Shown here: in pieces, positions 21,881-31,954 of the stretch | How positions within the stretch are numbered: position 1 is the stretch's first letter | How the letters are laid out: each line of letters begins with the position of its first letter | Source: Neoconidiobolus thromboides FSU 785 | Lineage: Eukaryota > Entomophthoromycota > Entomophthoromycetes > Entomophthorales > Neoconidiobolaceae | Direction: 5' to 3' | DNA: 64,000 nt | Assembly: GCA_025603075.1 (NCBI GenBank) | Contig: MU626370.1 | Span: 1 to 64,000 of the forward strand | Translations under genes and position numbers: made by a program | The notes under the pieces: model-generated | Seen by the model: only the letters and a program-made list of their open reading frames with translations | Told to the model about the DNA's origin: nothing | Databases searched by the model: none

Positions 21881-24616
21881 ATGTTTCAAGAAGAGATAAA
21901 ATACGAAAAAATAAAGAAGAGTGTTCTTCTAGGAAAGGGTAGTTTTGGCAAAGTATACAAGTGTAATTATGAAGGTTTTACATGTGCATTAAAGACTTTA
22001 GTTGCAACGGATAGGTTGAGGGAACAACAGAGAAAAAAATATGCAGATAGTTTACGTTTAGAAGCTAAAACATTAGCTAAGCTTGGTCGTTGTGAAAACA
22101 TTGTTCAATATATTGGTACTTGTATTGATCCAAAACAACGTCTCTGTGTGCTTATGGAGTTTGTCAATGGTAAAAATTTGGCCAAGTTTATTGAAGATGA
22201 GCTACCCTTCCACCCATGGTCGCTTCGTGACAACATTACTTTAGATATTGCTAAGGGGGTTGCTTATATCCATAGTAAAAATATCATCCACCGAGACCTT
22301 AAAGCCGAAAATATTCTCATAGATAACGAAGACCATTTTAAAGCTAAAATCGCTGATTTTGGTGTAGCAAAAGTTTCTGAAGAAGTTCGTGGTACTATTG
22401 AAACGTTCTCTGGAGCTGGTACTCCTCCATGGATGGCTCCAGAATTGTTTTTAAATAGTAAAGCGCTTCCTAGTAAAAAAACAGATATGTATTCTTTTGG
22501 TATGATTATGTGGGAAATGGCAAGTGGTAAAAGGCCATATGAAGATAAAACAAAGGGTGAGCTCCGTCATATGAAAGAAAAAGGTATTATAGAACCTGTT
22601 CCTCCTACTGTTCCTCCTACCTACGAACGTCTTTTACGCAGATGTATGGATCTTGATCCCGAAAACCGCCCTGATTCAACTGAGATTGCTGACTTTCTTA
22701 AGCGGGGCCGTCTTAATAAGGATAACTATGAAACCAATATCTGTATTCAAGATGATGATGATTTAGCCACATTATTATTAGTTGATGTCGAACGTGCAAA
22801 TCAAATTAAAAGGCCAGAACGTCCAGTTGATTTTGACAATAGTAACTTGATGGAGGATAGTGATAGTGATGAAGATAATGAAGATTATCATGGATCCAAA
22901 TTGGAAAATCTTATTTCATCATTTACTCAAGGAAATGAGGAAGTTCGTGATAGGCTTATTGAAGAATATGATGTCAATCCTGATGATCCAACCTCTTTAG
23001 AATTATCTTTAGGTAACGTACATTATAATGGACACCGTGTTCCAGTAAATTATGATGTAGCAGTCAAACATTATGAAAAAGCTTTAGAACTTGGAAGCAA
23101 TGAAGCAGTTTTGAAATTAGGCATATGCTACAAGACTGGTAATGGTAAACCCCTTGACCTTGAAAAAGCTTTTGGACTTTTCCAAAAGGCAGATAAGAAT
23201 CAAGTTGCAGGTGTTAAAAGTCATATTGGTGAATGCTATTTCCATGGTCGTGGGGTTGATTCAAATATAGATGAAGCCATTAAAGCTTTCCGTGATGGTG
23301 CATCTGAGAATGATGCAGTTTGCCATTTTTATTTAGGTAGATGTTATTATTCTGGTTTGGGCTTACCAAAAGATTTCCAAAAAGCTGTTAAACATTTTGC
23401 TTCTGCTGCTCGTCAAGGTCATGCTGAAGCCCAGCTTAACATTGGTATCGTTCATAAGATGGGTATCACTAAGCCACCAGATGATGTTGAAGCCTTCCGT
23501 TGGTTCCTTAAATCTGCCGAGCAAGGTAATGCTACAGCACAAAACAACGTTGGATCATGCTATTATTTTGGTGTTGGCATAAATCAAAACCTTTCTTCTG
23601 CTGTTAAATGGTTTAAAGCTTCTGCCAATCAAGGAAATACAGGTGGCATGCATAATATTGCAGACTGTTATTTGAATGGCAAAGGTGTTGAAAAAGATGA
23701 GAAGGCTGCCTTTGATTGGTTCCTTAAAGCTGCTACCCTAGGTCATGGTTTAGCTCAAAGTACGCTTGCAAATATTTATTTATCTGGAAATGTTGTTTCC
23801 CGTGATGTAGATAAGGCATTTGAGTGGTTTAAAGCTTCAGCTGAAACTGGTAATGTACAAGGACAATATGGTTTAGGTGTTTGTTATAGAGATGGACTTG
23901 GAACTATTAAAAATTATGAGTTAGCCATGAGGTCTTTAGAAACCGCTGCTGATCAAGGTTCGCCACAAGCCCAAATCGCATTAGCGCTCCTTCATTTGGA
24001 TCGTAATAATATAAGCCCTAGTAGAGATGAGCATCAAGCTTTCCGTTGGTTCCACACTGCAGCAGAAACTAATGACTCAAATGCTCAATTCCATCTTGGA
24101 CGTTGTTATGTTATGGGTATCGGTATAGATAAAGATGAGCGTAAAGGGTTCCAATGTCTTCTAAAATCAGCGAATCAAGGTCATGTTGAAGCACAAAATA
24201 CACTTGGTTCATGTTATTACCAAGGTCTTGGTACCCCAACTGATTATAATGAAGCAGTATCGTGGTTCATGAAAGCTTCCCAATCCGGACATGCACTTGC
24301 TGAATTTAATTTGGCAGAATGTTATCTTAAAGGTAGAGGAGTTGAACAATCCACAGCTTTAGCTGTGGACTGGTACCGTAAATCTGCAGAGCATAATCAC
24401 CCCAATGCACAATTTGTTTTAGGATCGATGTACGATAAAGGACAAGGAGTTCCAGTTGATATTGAGGCAGCTTTAAGGTACTATAGATTAGCCGCGCATA
24501 AAATTCCACAAGCACAAAGGCGTATTGATATGATTACCGCACGTATAACAAAACCTCTACCAGAACCAGTTGCCCCACCTCAACAACGTGAAGGAGAGTG
24601 CTGTCTAATCCTCTAA
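21881..24616 (+). CDS. Sel1-repeat protein kinase 2 with C-terminal CCLIL CaaX motif
   Basis: Intronless, 911 residues. The kinase domain starts almost at the N-terminus: glycine loop GKGSFGKV from G18, K38 (CALK), HRDLKAEN with D139, DFG at D159, GTPPWMAPEL and MIMWEMASGKRPYEDKTKGE; all catalytic residues are intact. A hinge with an acidic run (EDSDSDEDNEDYH) leads to about 14 Sel1 repeats, roughly 370-890. The C-terminus is GECCLIL: a CaaX box with a leucine end (geranylgeranyl type) preceded by another cysteine, a potential palmitoylation site. Most similar to kinases 1 and 3 in this window. Codon use is richer in G and C than the surroundings, suggesting good expression. Substrates unknown. 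Confidence 0.9.
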   Translation: MFQEEIKYEKIKKSVLLGKGSFGKVYKCNYEGFTCALKTLVATDRLREQQRKKYADSLRLEAKTLAKLGRCENIVQYIGTCIDPKQRLCVLMEFVNGKNLAKFIEDELPFHPWSLRDNITLDIAKGVAYIHSKNIIHRDLKAENILIDNEDHFKAKIADFGVAKVSEEVRGTIETFSGAGTPPWMAPELFLNSKALPSKKTDMYSFGMIMWEMASGKRPYEDKTKGELRHMKEKGIIEPVPPTVPPTYERLLRRCMDLDPENRPDSTEIADFLKRGRLNKDNYETNICIQDDDDLATLLLVDVERANQIKRPERPVDFDNSNLMEDSDSDEDNEDYHGSKLENLISSFTQGNEEVRDRLIEEYDVNPDDPTSLELSLGNVHYNGHRVPVNYDVAVKHYEKALELGSNEAVLKLGICYKTGNGKPLDLEKAFGLFQKADKNQVAGVKSHIGECYFHGRGVDSNIDEAIKAFRDGASENDAVCHFYLGRCYYSGLGLPKDFQKAVKHFASAARQGHAEAQLNIGIVHKMGITKPPDDVEAFRWFLKSAEQGNATAQNNVGSCYYFGVGINQNLSSAVKWFKASANQGNTGGMHNIADCYLNGKGVEKDEKAAFDWFLKAATLGHGLAQSTLANIYLSGNVVSRDVDKAFEWFKASAETGNVQGQYGLGVCYRDGLGTIKNYELAMRSLETAADQGSPQAQIALALLHLDRNNISPSRDEHQAFRWFHTAAETNDSNAQFHLGRCYVMGIGIDKDERKGFQCLLKSANQGHVEAQNTLGSCYYQGLGTPTDYNEAVSWFMKASQSGHALAEFNLAECYLKGRGVEQSTALAVDWYRKSAEHNHPNAQFVLGSMYDKGQGVPVDIEAALRYYRLAAHKIPQAQRRIDMITARITKPLPEPVAPPQQREGECCLIL

Positions 24617-25730
24617 AGTGTAGAGGATAGAGACAGATTCAACTAATCCAATTTTTAAAACCGTATATACAAATAGTCATAATAATTTTTGCAAGTTTTG
24701 GGCTGATGAATACATTACTTTAATTTAGCTCTTTAACTTATTTCAACTTTCATTAAAATAAATTGAATAATTTACACATTTTGTTATTTAAATAAAATAA
24801 ATATATTAATGATAGATAAAACTAATTTAATAAAAACCGAATGTGCTAATAATATTTTGAAAATGTATAGGTACTTTATATATATTAGAACTAAATCAAA
24901 TTAAATTAAGCTATTGATGAAGAATATCATATTACTTAAACTAAATTATTATTATACTCAACCTTGATTAAAAAATGTAATTATAGAATAAGTTCATAAT
25001 AATCATTTTTATAAAAGTTTATAATCTAACAAGATTTAATATTCATACTGACTAATTATAGATATCAATATTTAATAAAACCTATTACTTGATGATACAG
25101 AATCTTAGCAAAAATAGCTCTGACTGATAAAATATACTTTAATGGTCAGATTAACCTATTAGAGCTTAAATAAAATCCATATGAGGATATATTTTTGTGT
25201 TTAAGAATTTTACTAATAATTTTTCCATTCAATAGCGCTTAAGAGATGGAAAAAGTAATGAAGCCGAAAAAAACACTCCCATATGCTTACTATTTTTCTT
25301 AGTAAATAGCAATACAATCAAAAAAACTATGTTAAAACTAACTGCATTTGTATAAAAAATGACTTGTTTGTAGTTCAATAAGCTTAATAGAGTTTATTTA
25401 ATATTAAAGCATTTTGTGAAACCTTCCATTCCCCCTCCCCATTACAATTATTTTTACTTTGTAATGACCAAATTACTAACTATCCTATTTACAAATCAAA
25501 CATTCCATTTATTTATGTCTCCTATCTTAAACTTATCAATTGAATCTTCCTTTAAACAAATATTGCTGTCAAAGCTTAAAAATTAGTAAAATAATAAAAT
25601 AAAACTAAGTTAAATATCTTTAATAAGAGCAAGATATTGACTCCCAAATGATATAGTTACTTTAATACCTTGGTATGCCGTGAGAGTCGTTTACGCTAAT
25701 AAACGAACAAACAAACGTCAATAAAAACGC
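24617..25730. other. Intergenic stretch with one short element
   Basis: AT-rich with the element at 25179-25284; no gene or RNA recognised. It is the 3' side of both neighbouring genes, which converge. Confidence 0.5.
25179..25284 (-). mobile_element. Short hairpin element, copy 9
   Basis: ATATGAGGATATATTTTTG start, CAATAGCGCTTAAGAGATGG core, ACACTCCCATAT end. Confidence 0.8.
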
Positions 25731-26490
25731 TTAGTAAAGACGTTGTGGAGCACCCATAGTGGATTTGATGAAAAGAGATTTAACGTTTTGCCAGTTCTTC
25801 TTAAGAAGGGAGACTAAGAAGTTAACAGACATCATGATGTTGGTAACAATGTCATCTTGTTCCATATTAACGTGACCGACGGCAACGGCTAAGCAAAGAA
25901 CTTTCTTTAATTGGAATTTGATGGTGGAACGAAGTTCATCAGCTTTATCACTCAAGTTATCGTTGTGAGATACTGGGGTTGGGAATTTACCAGCTTTATG
26001 GAGACCTGGGCCTAAAAGACGAGGAATTAATTTGATAAGAGCTTCACTGGCTAAGAAAGCATCGTATTTCTTAGCAAGTTTCTTGATGAGTTTCTTGTTC
26101 TTGTTGAGTTTCTTAAGATCATCAACGGACATGGTTTCTAAACCAACTTCTTTAGCTTGTTCACAATGGAAAGCATCACCTAAAACACAGACGCTCATCT
26201 TTGGACGAGGAATGTTAGGGAGCTTTAAGGTACCACTGAAACGCTTATCACGTTGAGGATCGTAATTCTTTAAACCGATTTGGAGTTCAATAGTTTCAGT
26301 AAAGTTACGTTTCTTTTCTTGAGAACCTTCAAGAATTTTAGATACGGCTTCTCTCACGGCTGCGACGGATACTTTGCTATAAATTAATTAATTAATATCA
26401 TCCTTAAGTCATTTGGTATTCGATATTATTTCAGTTTGGTTGGCCTTTATTTTATCTTCTTTGTTTAATTAGATGGATGTATTACCTCAT
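25731..26490 (-). CDS. RPL10A: Large-subunit ribosomal protein uL1 (L10a)
   Basis: Cytosolic 60S ribosomal protein of the L1 stalk, which helps release deacylated tRNA from the E site. Two exons: a five-base first exon (ATGAG, 26490-26486) and 26376-25731, joined by a 109-nt GT-AG intron, giving 216 residues beginning [20 protein letters not shown]. Conserved landmarks are [49 protein letters not shown] and a C-terminus ending TMGAPQRLY. Length equals the usual 216-217. Without the tiny exon the protein would lack its highly conserved N-terminus, so I accept it. The sequence is notably rich in G and C, as expected for a highly expressed gene. Confidence 0.95.
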
Positions 26491-27172
26491 CTTTTAAATA
26501 TAGATTAAGTCAAGAGGGACAGATTAGCTTTCAACTTTAGAGTACTTTAGGAAAGGCAGGAATCTACCTAGATGATGCCATTGATTGGCTGAAAAATCAT
26601 TGTTCTATTGGTCAATATACTACTATAATGAAATAATACTCAAATGTGTGTAGATTTTCTTTTTTTAACTATTTTAAAAAAATCAAAATGTTAAGAAATC
26701 ATTAAAATGGAATATTGAAAGTTACTCAAATACAAAGAAATCAATAATCAATATGACATTTTGGAAAAAATCAAGACCAAAGCCATAAAATCAAAAGTAT
26801 AATTATGGCAATATAAACACTGCTTAAAAATTGTTATGACTATTCAATGAATTAATCTTTAAGCTTAAATAGTAATACTAAGACTTATATGTCATAACAA
26901 CTCATCAATAAGCAATAAATTTAACATGATTTACTTTTTAAATTGTACTTAAAAAATTAATTTTAGTTAATTTTTCTTGTTATTAGCACCAGTGCATTTA
27001 ACTTATAAATTTAGATTTCGTAAAATATATTTTAATTTCAAGCCATAAAAACTTTGGATCCAAAGAGTTAGGTCAATCGACTTAGATGAAAGAGATTAAA
27101 GAGTATATAAAAGCTACAATAATGTAATACTAAACAGATTTATTTTTCTAATAAAAAACATTACTATATACT
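26491..27172. other. Intergenic stretch between divergent genes
   Basis: It separates the ribosomal-protein start from the small membrane-protein gene, so both promoters lie here. A TATA-like site is at 27104. No gene found. Confidence 0.5.
27104..27113 (+). promoter_or_regulatory. Probable TATA box of the small membrane-protein gene
   Basis: TATATAAAAG 60-70 bp before the start codon at 27173, a good match to the TATA consensus. Confidence 0.5.
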
Positions 27173-27571
27173 ATGAGCGATTTACTATTGACCTGTTTGA
27201 CAGCTACTATTTCTTTGTTTGCCATCATCTATACTCTATTGCTAGATGCAACCTTCATAGAGTTGAAGTACTTTACATTTATAAAAAATATGAAGGTGTA
27301 TATATCTTTGGTAACGTTGATATTTGGGTTGATTTATGCGGAAAAAGAAAATATATTAAAAAAGCAAAACAACTTATTAGTTTATATGTTGTTAAACGAT
27401 AACTTGATTCAATTTTACAGTTTTCTTTTATTTAGTGAAATATGGCTTTTGTTCTCAATCGAATCAATAACGTTTTATTTTTTAACTAGTAATTACTTTT
27501 TTATACTATATTTCATTCTTTCTACTTCTGTTTGTACTATTTCGCTGATTGCTGCGTTGACTAAGCCTTAA
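27173..27571 (+). CDS. Four-helix membrane protein of unknown function, paralogue A
   Basis: Intronless, 132 residues, four predicted hydrophobic helices (about 5-25, 42-58, 79-100, 106-128) with short loops and no signal peptide. Its centre reads GLIYAEKENILKKQNNL, then LLNDNLIQFYSFLLFSEIW. The same framework occurs in the oppositely oriented gene at 27735-28163 (GLIYIEKEYIVKRLEHL, LLNDNLITRYYYFLLAQLW), so the two are paralogues. The GLIY.EKE.I.K and LLNDNLI..Y..FLL...W blocks look like a family signature, but I cannot match it to a known family. The 3' ends are 163 bp apart. Confidence 0.6.
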   Translation: MSDLLLTCLTATISLFAIIYTLLLDATFIELKYFTFIKNMKVYISLVTLIFGLIYAEKENILKKQNNLLVYMLLNDNLIQFYSFLLFSEIWLLFSIESITFYFLTSNYFFILYFILSTSVCTISLIAALTKP

Positions 27572-27734
27572 CTACCTACTAACAAACAGTTATCTTAAAA
27601 TCTATAGATTGTATATATGGCTCTTATACGGCCCATAATAAGCTTTTCACAGATTATTTTTTTATATCCCAAAAGCTGAAAAAGAATAAATACAGATTAA
27701 TATATTTAGATTTTAGAATTACAATTTTGTTTTA

Positions 27735-28163
27735 TTAAATATTAGTAAATAAGGCTTTAAAACAGCAAGATAAAGAGAGTACAGTGGAAGTAGATAGATT
27801 CAGTAGAATCAGATAAAAACCTTGATCAAAATTAAACGTATAGGCTAAAGCAGCTTCTAATGCCAAAATAAACCATAATTGAGCTAACAAGAAGTAATAA
27901 TATCGAGTTATTAAATTATCATTTAACAATCTACTTAAAAACAGATGCTCGAGTCTTTTAACTATATATTCTTTTTCAATATATATCAAACCGCTTATTA
28001 TCGTTAGTATTCCAATCCATTGCTTTAATTTATCAAAGCCTAATAGCGAACTTAAACTAAAATTATGATCTGAATTTTCAAGTAAGAAATCTAAGTTTAA
28101 GCTGTAAAGAATGCTTAAAATAGTGATCGTGCAAGTAATACCACTTTGTATTATTGGATTCAT
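27735..28163 (-). CDS. Four-helix membrane protein of unknown function, paralogue B
   Basis: Intronless, 142 residues, tail-to-tail with paralogue A. Hydrophobic helices lie at about 8-27, 47-64, 90-109 and 115-136. Shared with A: a short polar N-terminus, the GLIYIEKEYIVKR motif at the end of helix 2, LLNDNLITRYYYFLL in the loop to helix 3, a tryptophan three residues on (AQLW), and a serine/threonine-rich helix 4 (NLSTSTVLSLS). It has an extra ten or so residues between helices 1 and 2. The charged EKE and LNDN stretches should lie on the same face of the membrane. No known family recognised. Confidence 0.6.
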   Translation of the reverse strand: MNPIIQSGITCTITILSILYSLNLDFLLENSDHNFSLSSLLGFDKLKQWIGILTIISGLIYIEKEYIVKRLEHLFLSRLLNDNLITRYYYFLLAQLWFILALEAALAYTFNFDQGFYLILLNLSTSTVLSLSCCFKALFTNI

Positions 28164-28618
28164 TTTAATTTATATTATTTTACTTTGGGATATTTTGTTT
28201 GTTTATATATTTTTTTTGTTCTTATGGTCTTTAGAATTAATTAGGTTATCTTATGAGCTTAATTGAATTTACATTAGAATGAATGAGTTCCACCCCCCTA
28301 AATTCTCTCAAACTATGCTACTTAATGCATATTAAATCCTGCATTATTTGAATTATATTATTTGTTATCTTAGCATTTTGACAATGTTAATATTTAGGTG
28401 TCAACAAAGTTTTGATAATATGATAGTTAAATATTATATACTATCATAGTTATATACTTAGTATGTATTTTAATTTTTGAATAGAGCAGGTTAAACTTTA
28501 AGCTAGTAAAATTACACCCCATTTATTATGGTTCTAGAATATAAAATGACTGTTTTGACACCTTTTAGTCTAATATAGAATTTTTACAAACCAACTTTCC
28601 AGGTGTTACAGATTTATC

Positions 28619-28739
28619 GTGACTTAATTAACCTATAATTTAAGAATAAAACTTTGACGAACTATTAAAATACGACACTATGGAAGATTTTGATAATTCG
28701 TCAAAGTTTTATTCTTAAACCATAGATTAATTAAGTCAC
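28619..28739. repeat. 121-bp palindrome: two 53-bp arms around a 15-bp loop
   Basis: Left arm 28619-28671 and right arm 28687-28739 are reverse complements, with five mismatches in 53 positions by eye, all transitions. The sequence GAATAAAACTTTGACGA lies in both arms. Its termini do not match the common hairpin element, so it is a separate fold-back sequence. A transcript would form a long near-perfect hairpin. Confidence 0.88.
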
Positions 28740-29373
28740 AATAGAGTTATAATATGCGTAACCAACCTTAAAGAGATTGACAAATGTAGTTTAGGATTTT
28801 GCATTATTTTAAAGAAAATTCTAATTGTTGAATTTCAAAGTATCTATTGTCTAGAACTTTGAAAGGCATAAGCATCAGCTGGTGTTTGTTTGATGTAAAA
28901 ATGATAGAATCAAAATTTCATATTTTGAATCAGAAGTTATCGATATACCTCTAATATGGTTTTTTAGTCATTCCATATTAAATAAATTATTTTTAGAATA
29001 TAGAAACAATTATTAATTACTACTAAACTGTTCACTTTTTTGATTTTATATTAATATTCTTTTACCTTTAAAATCTTAAAAACTGATTGCTTATAAAATG
29101 CTATGACTATGAGTGAATTTATAAACTTAGTTGAAGTCAAAACGGTTGTGGTTTAGGCTTTACTTTCCATAATCTGTATAATAATCTCCTATTTGTTACT
29201 TTGTTCATTTATAACATAAAGTAAAGAAAAGCTATCAATTGAATGTAAAGGAAAAAAATAAAAACAATTATTATCTGTGTACTATTTATGTTCAATTTGA
29301 TTTTTACAAAACCAGTACTGGAAAAAATTGAGCCTTGGGTTTGAATTAATCCAGTATAAATTTTGAACTGTTA

Positions 29374-29454
29374 ATATAGGGAATATTTTTTAAGCGCTAT
29401 TTGAGTAAAAATTCTTAGTAAAACTCTTAAACACAAAAATACATCTCCATATAG
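29374..29454 (+). mobile_element. Short hairpin element, copy 10 (internal deletion)
   Basis: ATATAGGGAATATTTTTTAA joins directly to the core, then continues to ACATCTCCATAT. About 25 bp of the left half are missing. Confidence 0.7.
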
Positions 29455-30095
29455 TAATGTCTTTTTTATTGCTTTTTATTTTAAATACAAATAAAAAAGT
29501 TCTAAAAAAGCAATTAAATGCTGAAACAAAAAGCTATTTATATTTATTTTAGTTTTAAATATATCAAAATCACAAGACAATTTTTTTTTAAAAAAAAATA
29601 ATCAGAAATTTACTGTGTAAGTTACTATCATAAATAATAACAATAATACAAATAGGAAGGTATATATTATTAATTTAATGTAAGATAAAATGAAAGAAAT
29701 ATAAGCATATGAAATTTAAATGTACGATTAGAAATATCGAATTTTAGTTTTAAAAATTAATTGATTTAAAATTTCTATTATATAAGGATTATGAAAAGTT
29801 TTGAGAAAGTATTTACAACTTATAAGCAGGGTTTAAAAATTTATGAAAGTATAATAATAAATAGCAGTGTATAAAAACTATCATATGATAAATTTTCAAG
29901 TTTTGTTTTGTTTTGTTTTCATTGTGCTGTTAAAAGTAGAAGTTTTAGTATAGAAAATTGATTCTTCTCGACATAATCTCATATATGTCAAACTACTTCT
30001 AAGCATTAATACTGTTAAAAATACAATATAAAATTTAATAAAAATCCACTACATAGTAATTTTTACTTATCGATATCTAGTGTACTAATTTCATA

Positions 30096-30195
30096 ATACG
30101 GGGATGTATTTCTGTGTTTAAGAATTTTGCTAATAATTTTTCCGCTCAAATAGCGCTTAAGATGGAAAAAAGAAGCCAAAAAAAACACCCCCATA
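30096..30195 (-). mobile_element. Short hairpin element, copy 11
   Basis: ATACGGGGATGTATTTCTG start, CTCAAATAGCGCTTAAGATG core, ACACCCCCATAT end. Confidence 0.8.
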
Positions 30196-30532
30196 TTCTA
30201 TTGTGTATAGAAAAAGCTATAAATTCGCTTGGAAAACTGATAAATGTTTTTTATCGACTATATTTAAGGCTTTTGGACAGTTGATGCTTTTTTAATAGAT
30301 ACAGCGTAGTTTATATCTAAATGAAGTTTAAGAAACATAAAAATTTGGATTATTAAATAATAGGGAGGGTTTAGATTCATAATGAAATATTCTATCTGAG
30401 ACATCTGAAAAGCTTAAATTTATCAATTTTTATTAAAAACATTAAAAAGTTATACATAATTTGGTATTCTATTAATCAATTTATAATTTGTCTAATAATA
30501 TAATGAATTAAAAGTAGCAACATAAATCTACA

Positions 30533-30697
30533 ATGCAGCACTATTGTTCTGTATGTTTTGAAAATCAAGCGGCTTTGTATCAAGTGGACTTTGAGGGTAA
30601 CCCATTGATTGTGATTTTAGATCAAAAGTTAATCTTAATTGAAAAAAATTGGCTATTTATTAATATTTTGATATTTTTAAGTATTAGTAAAATTTAA
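30533..30697 (+). CDS. Doubtful small open frame with a CxxC pair
   Basis: A 54-codon frame beginning MQHYCSVCFENQAALYQVDF, whose first 35 codons look coding and whose tail is low-complexity. A possible GT donor follows GACTTTGAGG. Another coding-like start (MAEGAFLNLKVETLASE) lies at about 30881, but I found no in-frame splice between them. It may be a gene remnant; unrecognised. Confidence 0.22.
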   Translation: MQHYCSVCFENQAALYQVDFEGNPLIVILDQKLILIEKNWLFINILIFLSISKI

Positions 30698-31020
30698 TTA
30701 TAAAACTTTTCTTCATCCTTACATTTATTTTTAACCTTGATCTTGTTAAAGCTTTAAAACAAACAGTTATTATCTTATATAAATGGTTTACAAATGGCTA
30801 TTGTTATGATTTAACATGAAACTTTATTATATTAATAATTAAAGAGAGTCTTTTATATCAATGTTTAAATAGAACAACAATGGCCGAAGGAGCCTTTTTG
30901 AACTTGAAAGTCGAAACCTTAGCCTCTGAGTAAAAAAACAAATCATATTGATTTTAATATTATCAGTTTTATAGTATTATTAAACTTAGTTTTAACTGAT
31001 TTTGCTAATAGGTTTTAAAA

Positions 31021-31121
31021 ATAGGTGGGGAGTGTTTTTGGTTTTATCACTTTCCATTTTTAGGTGCTATTTGAGTGGAAAAACTATTAGTAAAATTCTT
31101 AAAAAATACATTCCCAGATAC
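31021..31121 (+). mobile_element. Short hairpin element, copy 12
   Basis: ATAGGTGGGGAGTGTTTTTG start, TTTCCATTTTTAGGTGCTAT core, ACATTCCCAGATA end: somewhat diverged. Confidence 0.75.
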
Positions 31122-31860
31122 TAATCCAAAAGGCTAACTTTGAATTTATATATATATAAGAAGGTGAAAGGGGAGTATGAAACGTAGTAGAAAACCTACT
31201 ATATAAAATTCAAGATTATATTGATTACAGGCTTCTTTATTATAAAAACTAATGGGTGATAGTTTACAACTATATCATTTGTAAGAGTAAAAACGGATTA
31301 AATGCTCAAAAAAGTTAAGTGAAATGTATAAAACAGGTCGCTAATTATTACGAAAATTATCTTATCATATTTACGTGGTTTTCTTATCTTACCATGTCTA
31401 TATAGGCTTAAAATACACTTATATTAAATTATAATATACTTATATTAGCTTATCTCCTTTGCTTTAGTATAAGTTTAACTTAGTCTAACTTTTAATAGCA
31501 TTTACTATTTAAATTCCTTTAATTTCTAAAGCCTCAATTTTTAAGCTCAATGAAAACATTACATCCCAATAATTTATTGGCTAGATAAAAAAGACTACGT
31601 ATTATTGATCCAATTAAGGGATAAACATTACTTTAATAATTACACTTCAGATCGATTGTAATATTGTAAATTACGTGGTCATTGTGATCAAATATAGTAA
31701 ATACTTATGGACTATAACCAAGATGTTTAGATCAAAAGTAACAAATTAGGCTTCAAATGTATATATACTGATAGATCTGTTTAAAATTGAAACCTTTTTT
31801 ATTTAGGGTTATACAAAACAGAGATTATTGGTCAAAAAACGATCATTCAGTCTCATAAAA

Positions 31861-31868
31861 TATAAAAG
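31861..31868 (+). promoter_or_regulatory. Probable TATA box of the Argonaute gene
   Basis: TATAAAAG 94 bp before the ATG at 31955. Confidence 0.5.
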
Positions 31869-31954
31869 ATTGGGAGTATTTTAAATCGTTATTCTTTTTC
31901 AATTTGCAAGTAAAATTTTAAACACAGATATTAAATTTTCTAAAAAAGTCAAAG

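Larger units (their letters stand above)
28164..31954. other. Long intergenic stretch upstream of Argonaute
   Basis: 3.8 kb holding a 121-bp palindrome (28619-28739), three hairpin elements (29374, 30096, 31021), a doubtful small frame (30533) and the Argonaute TATA box. Nothing else supportable. Confidence 0.5.
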
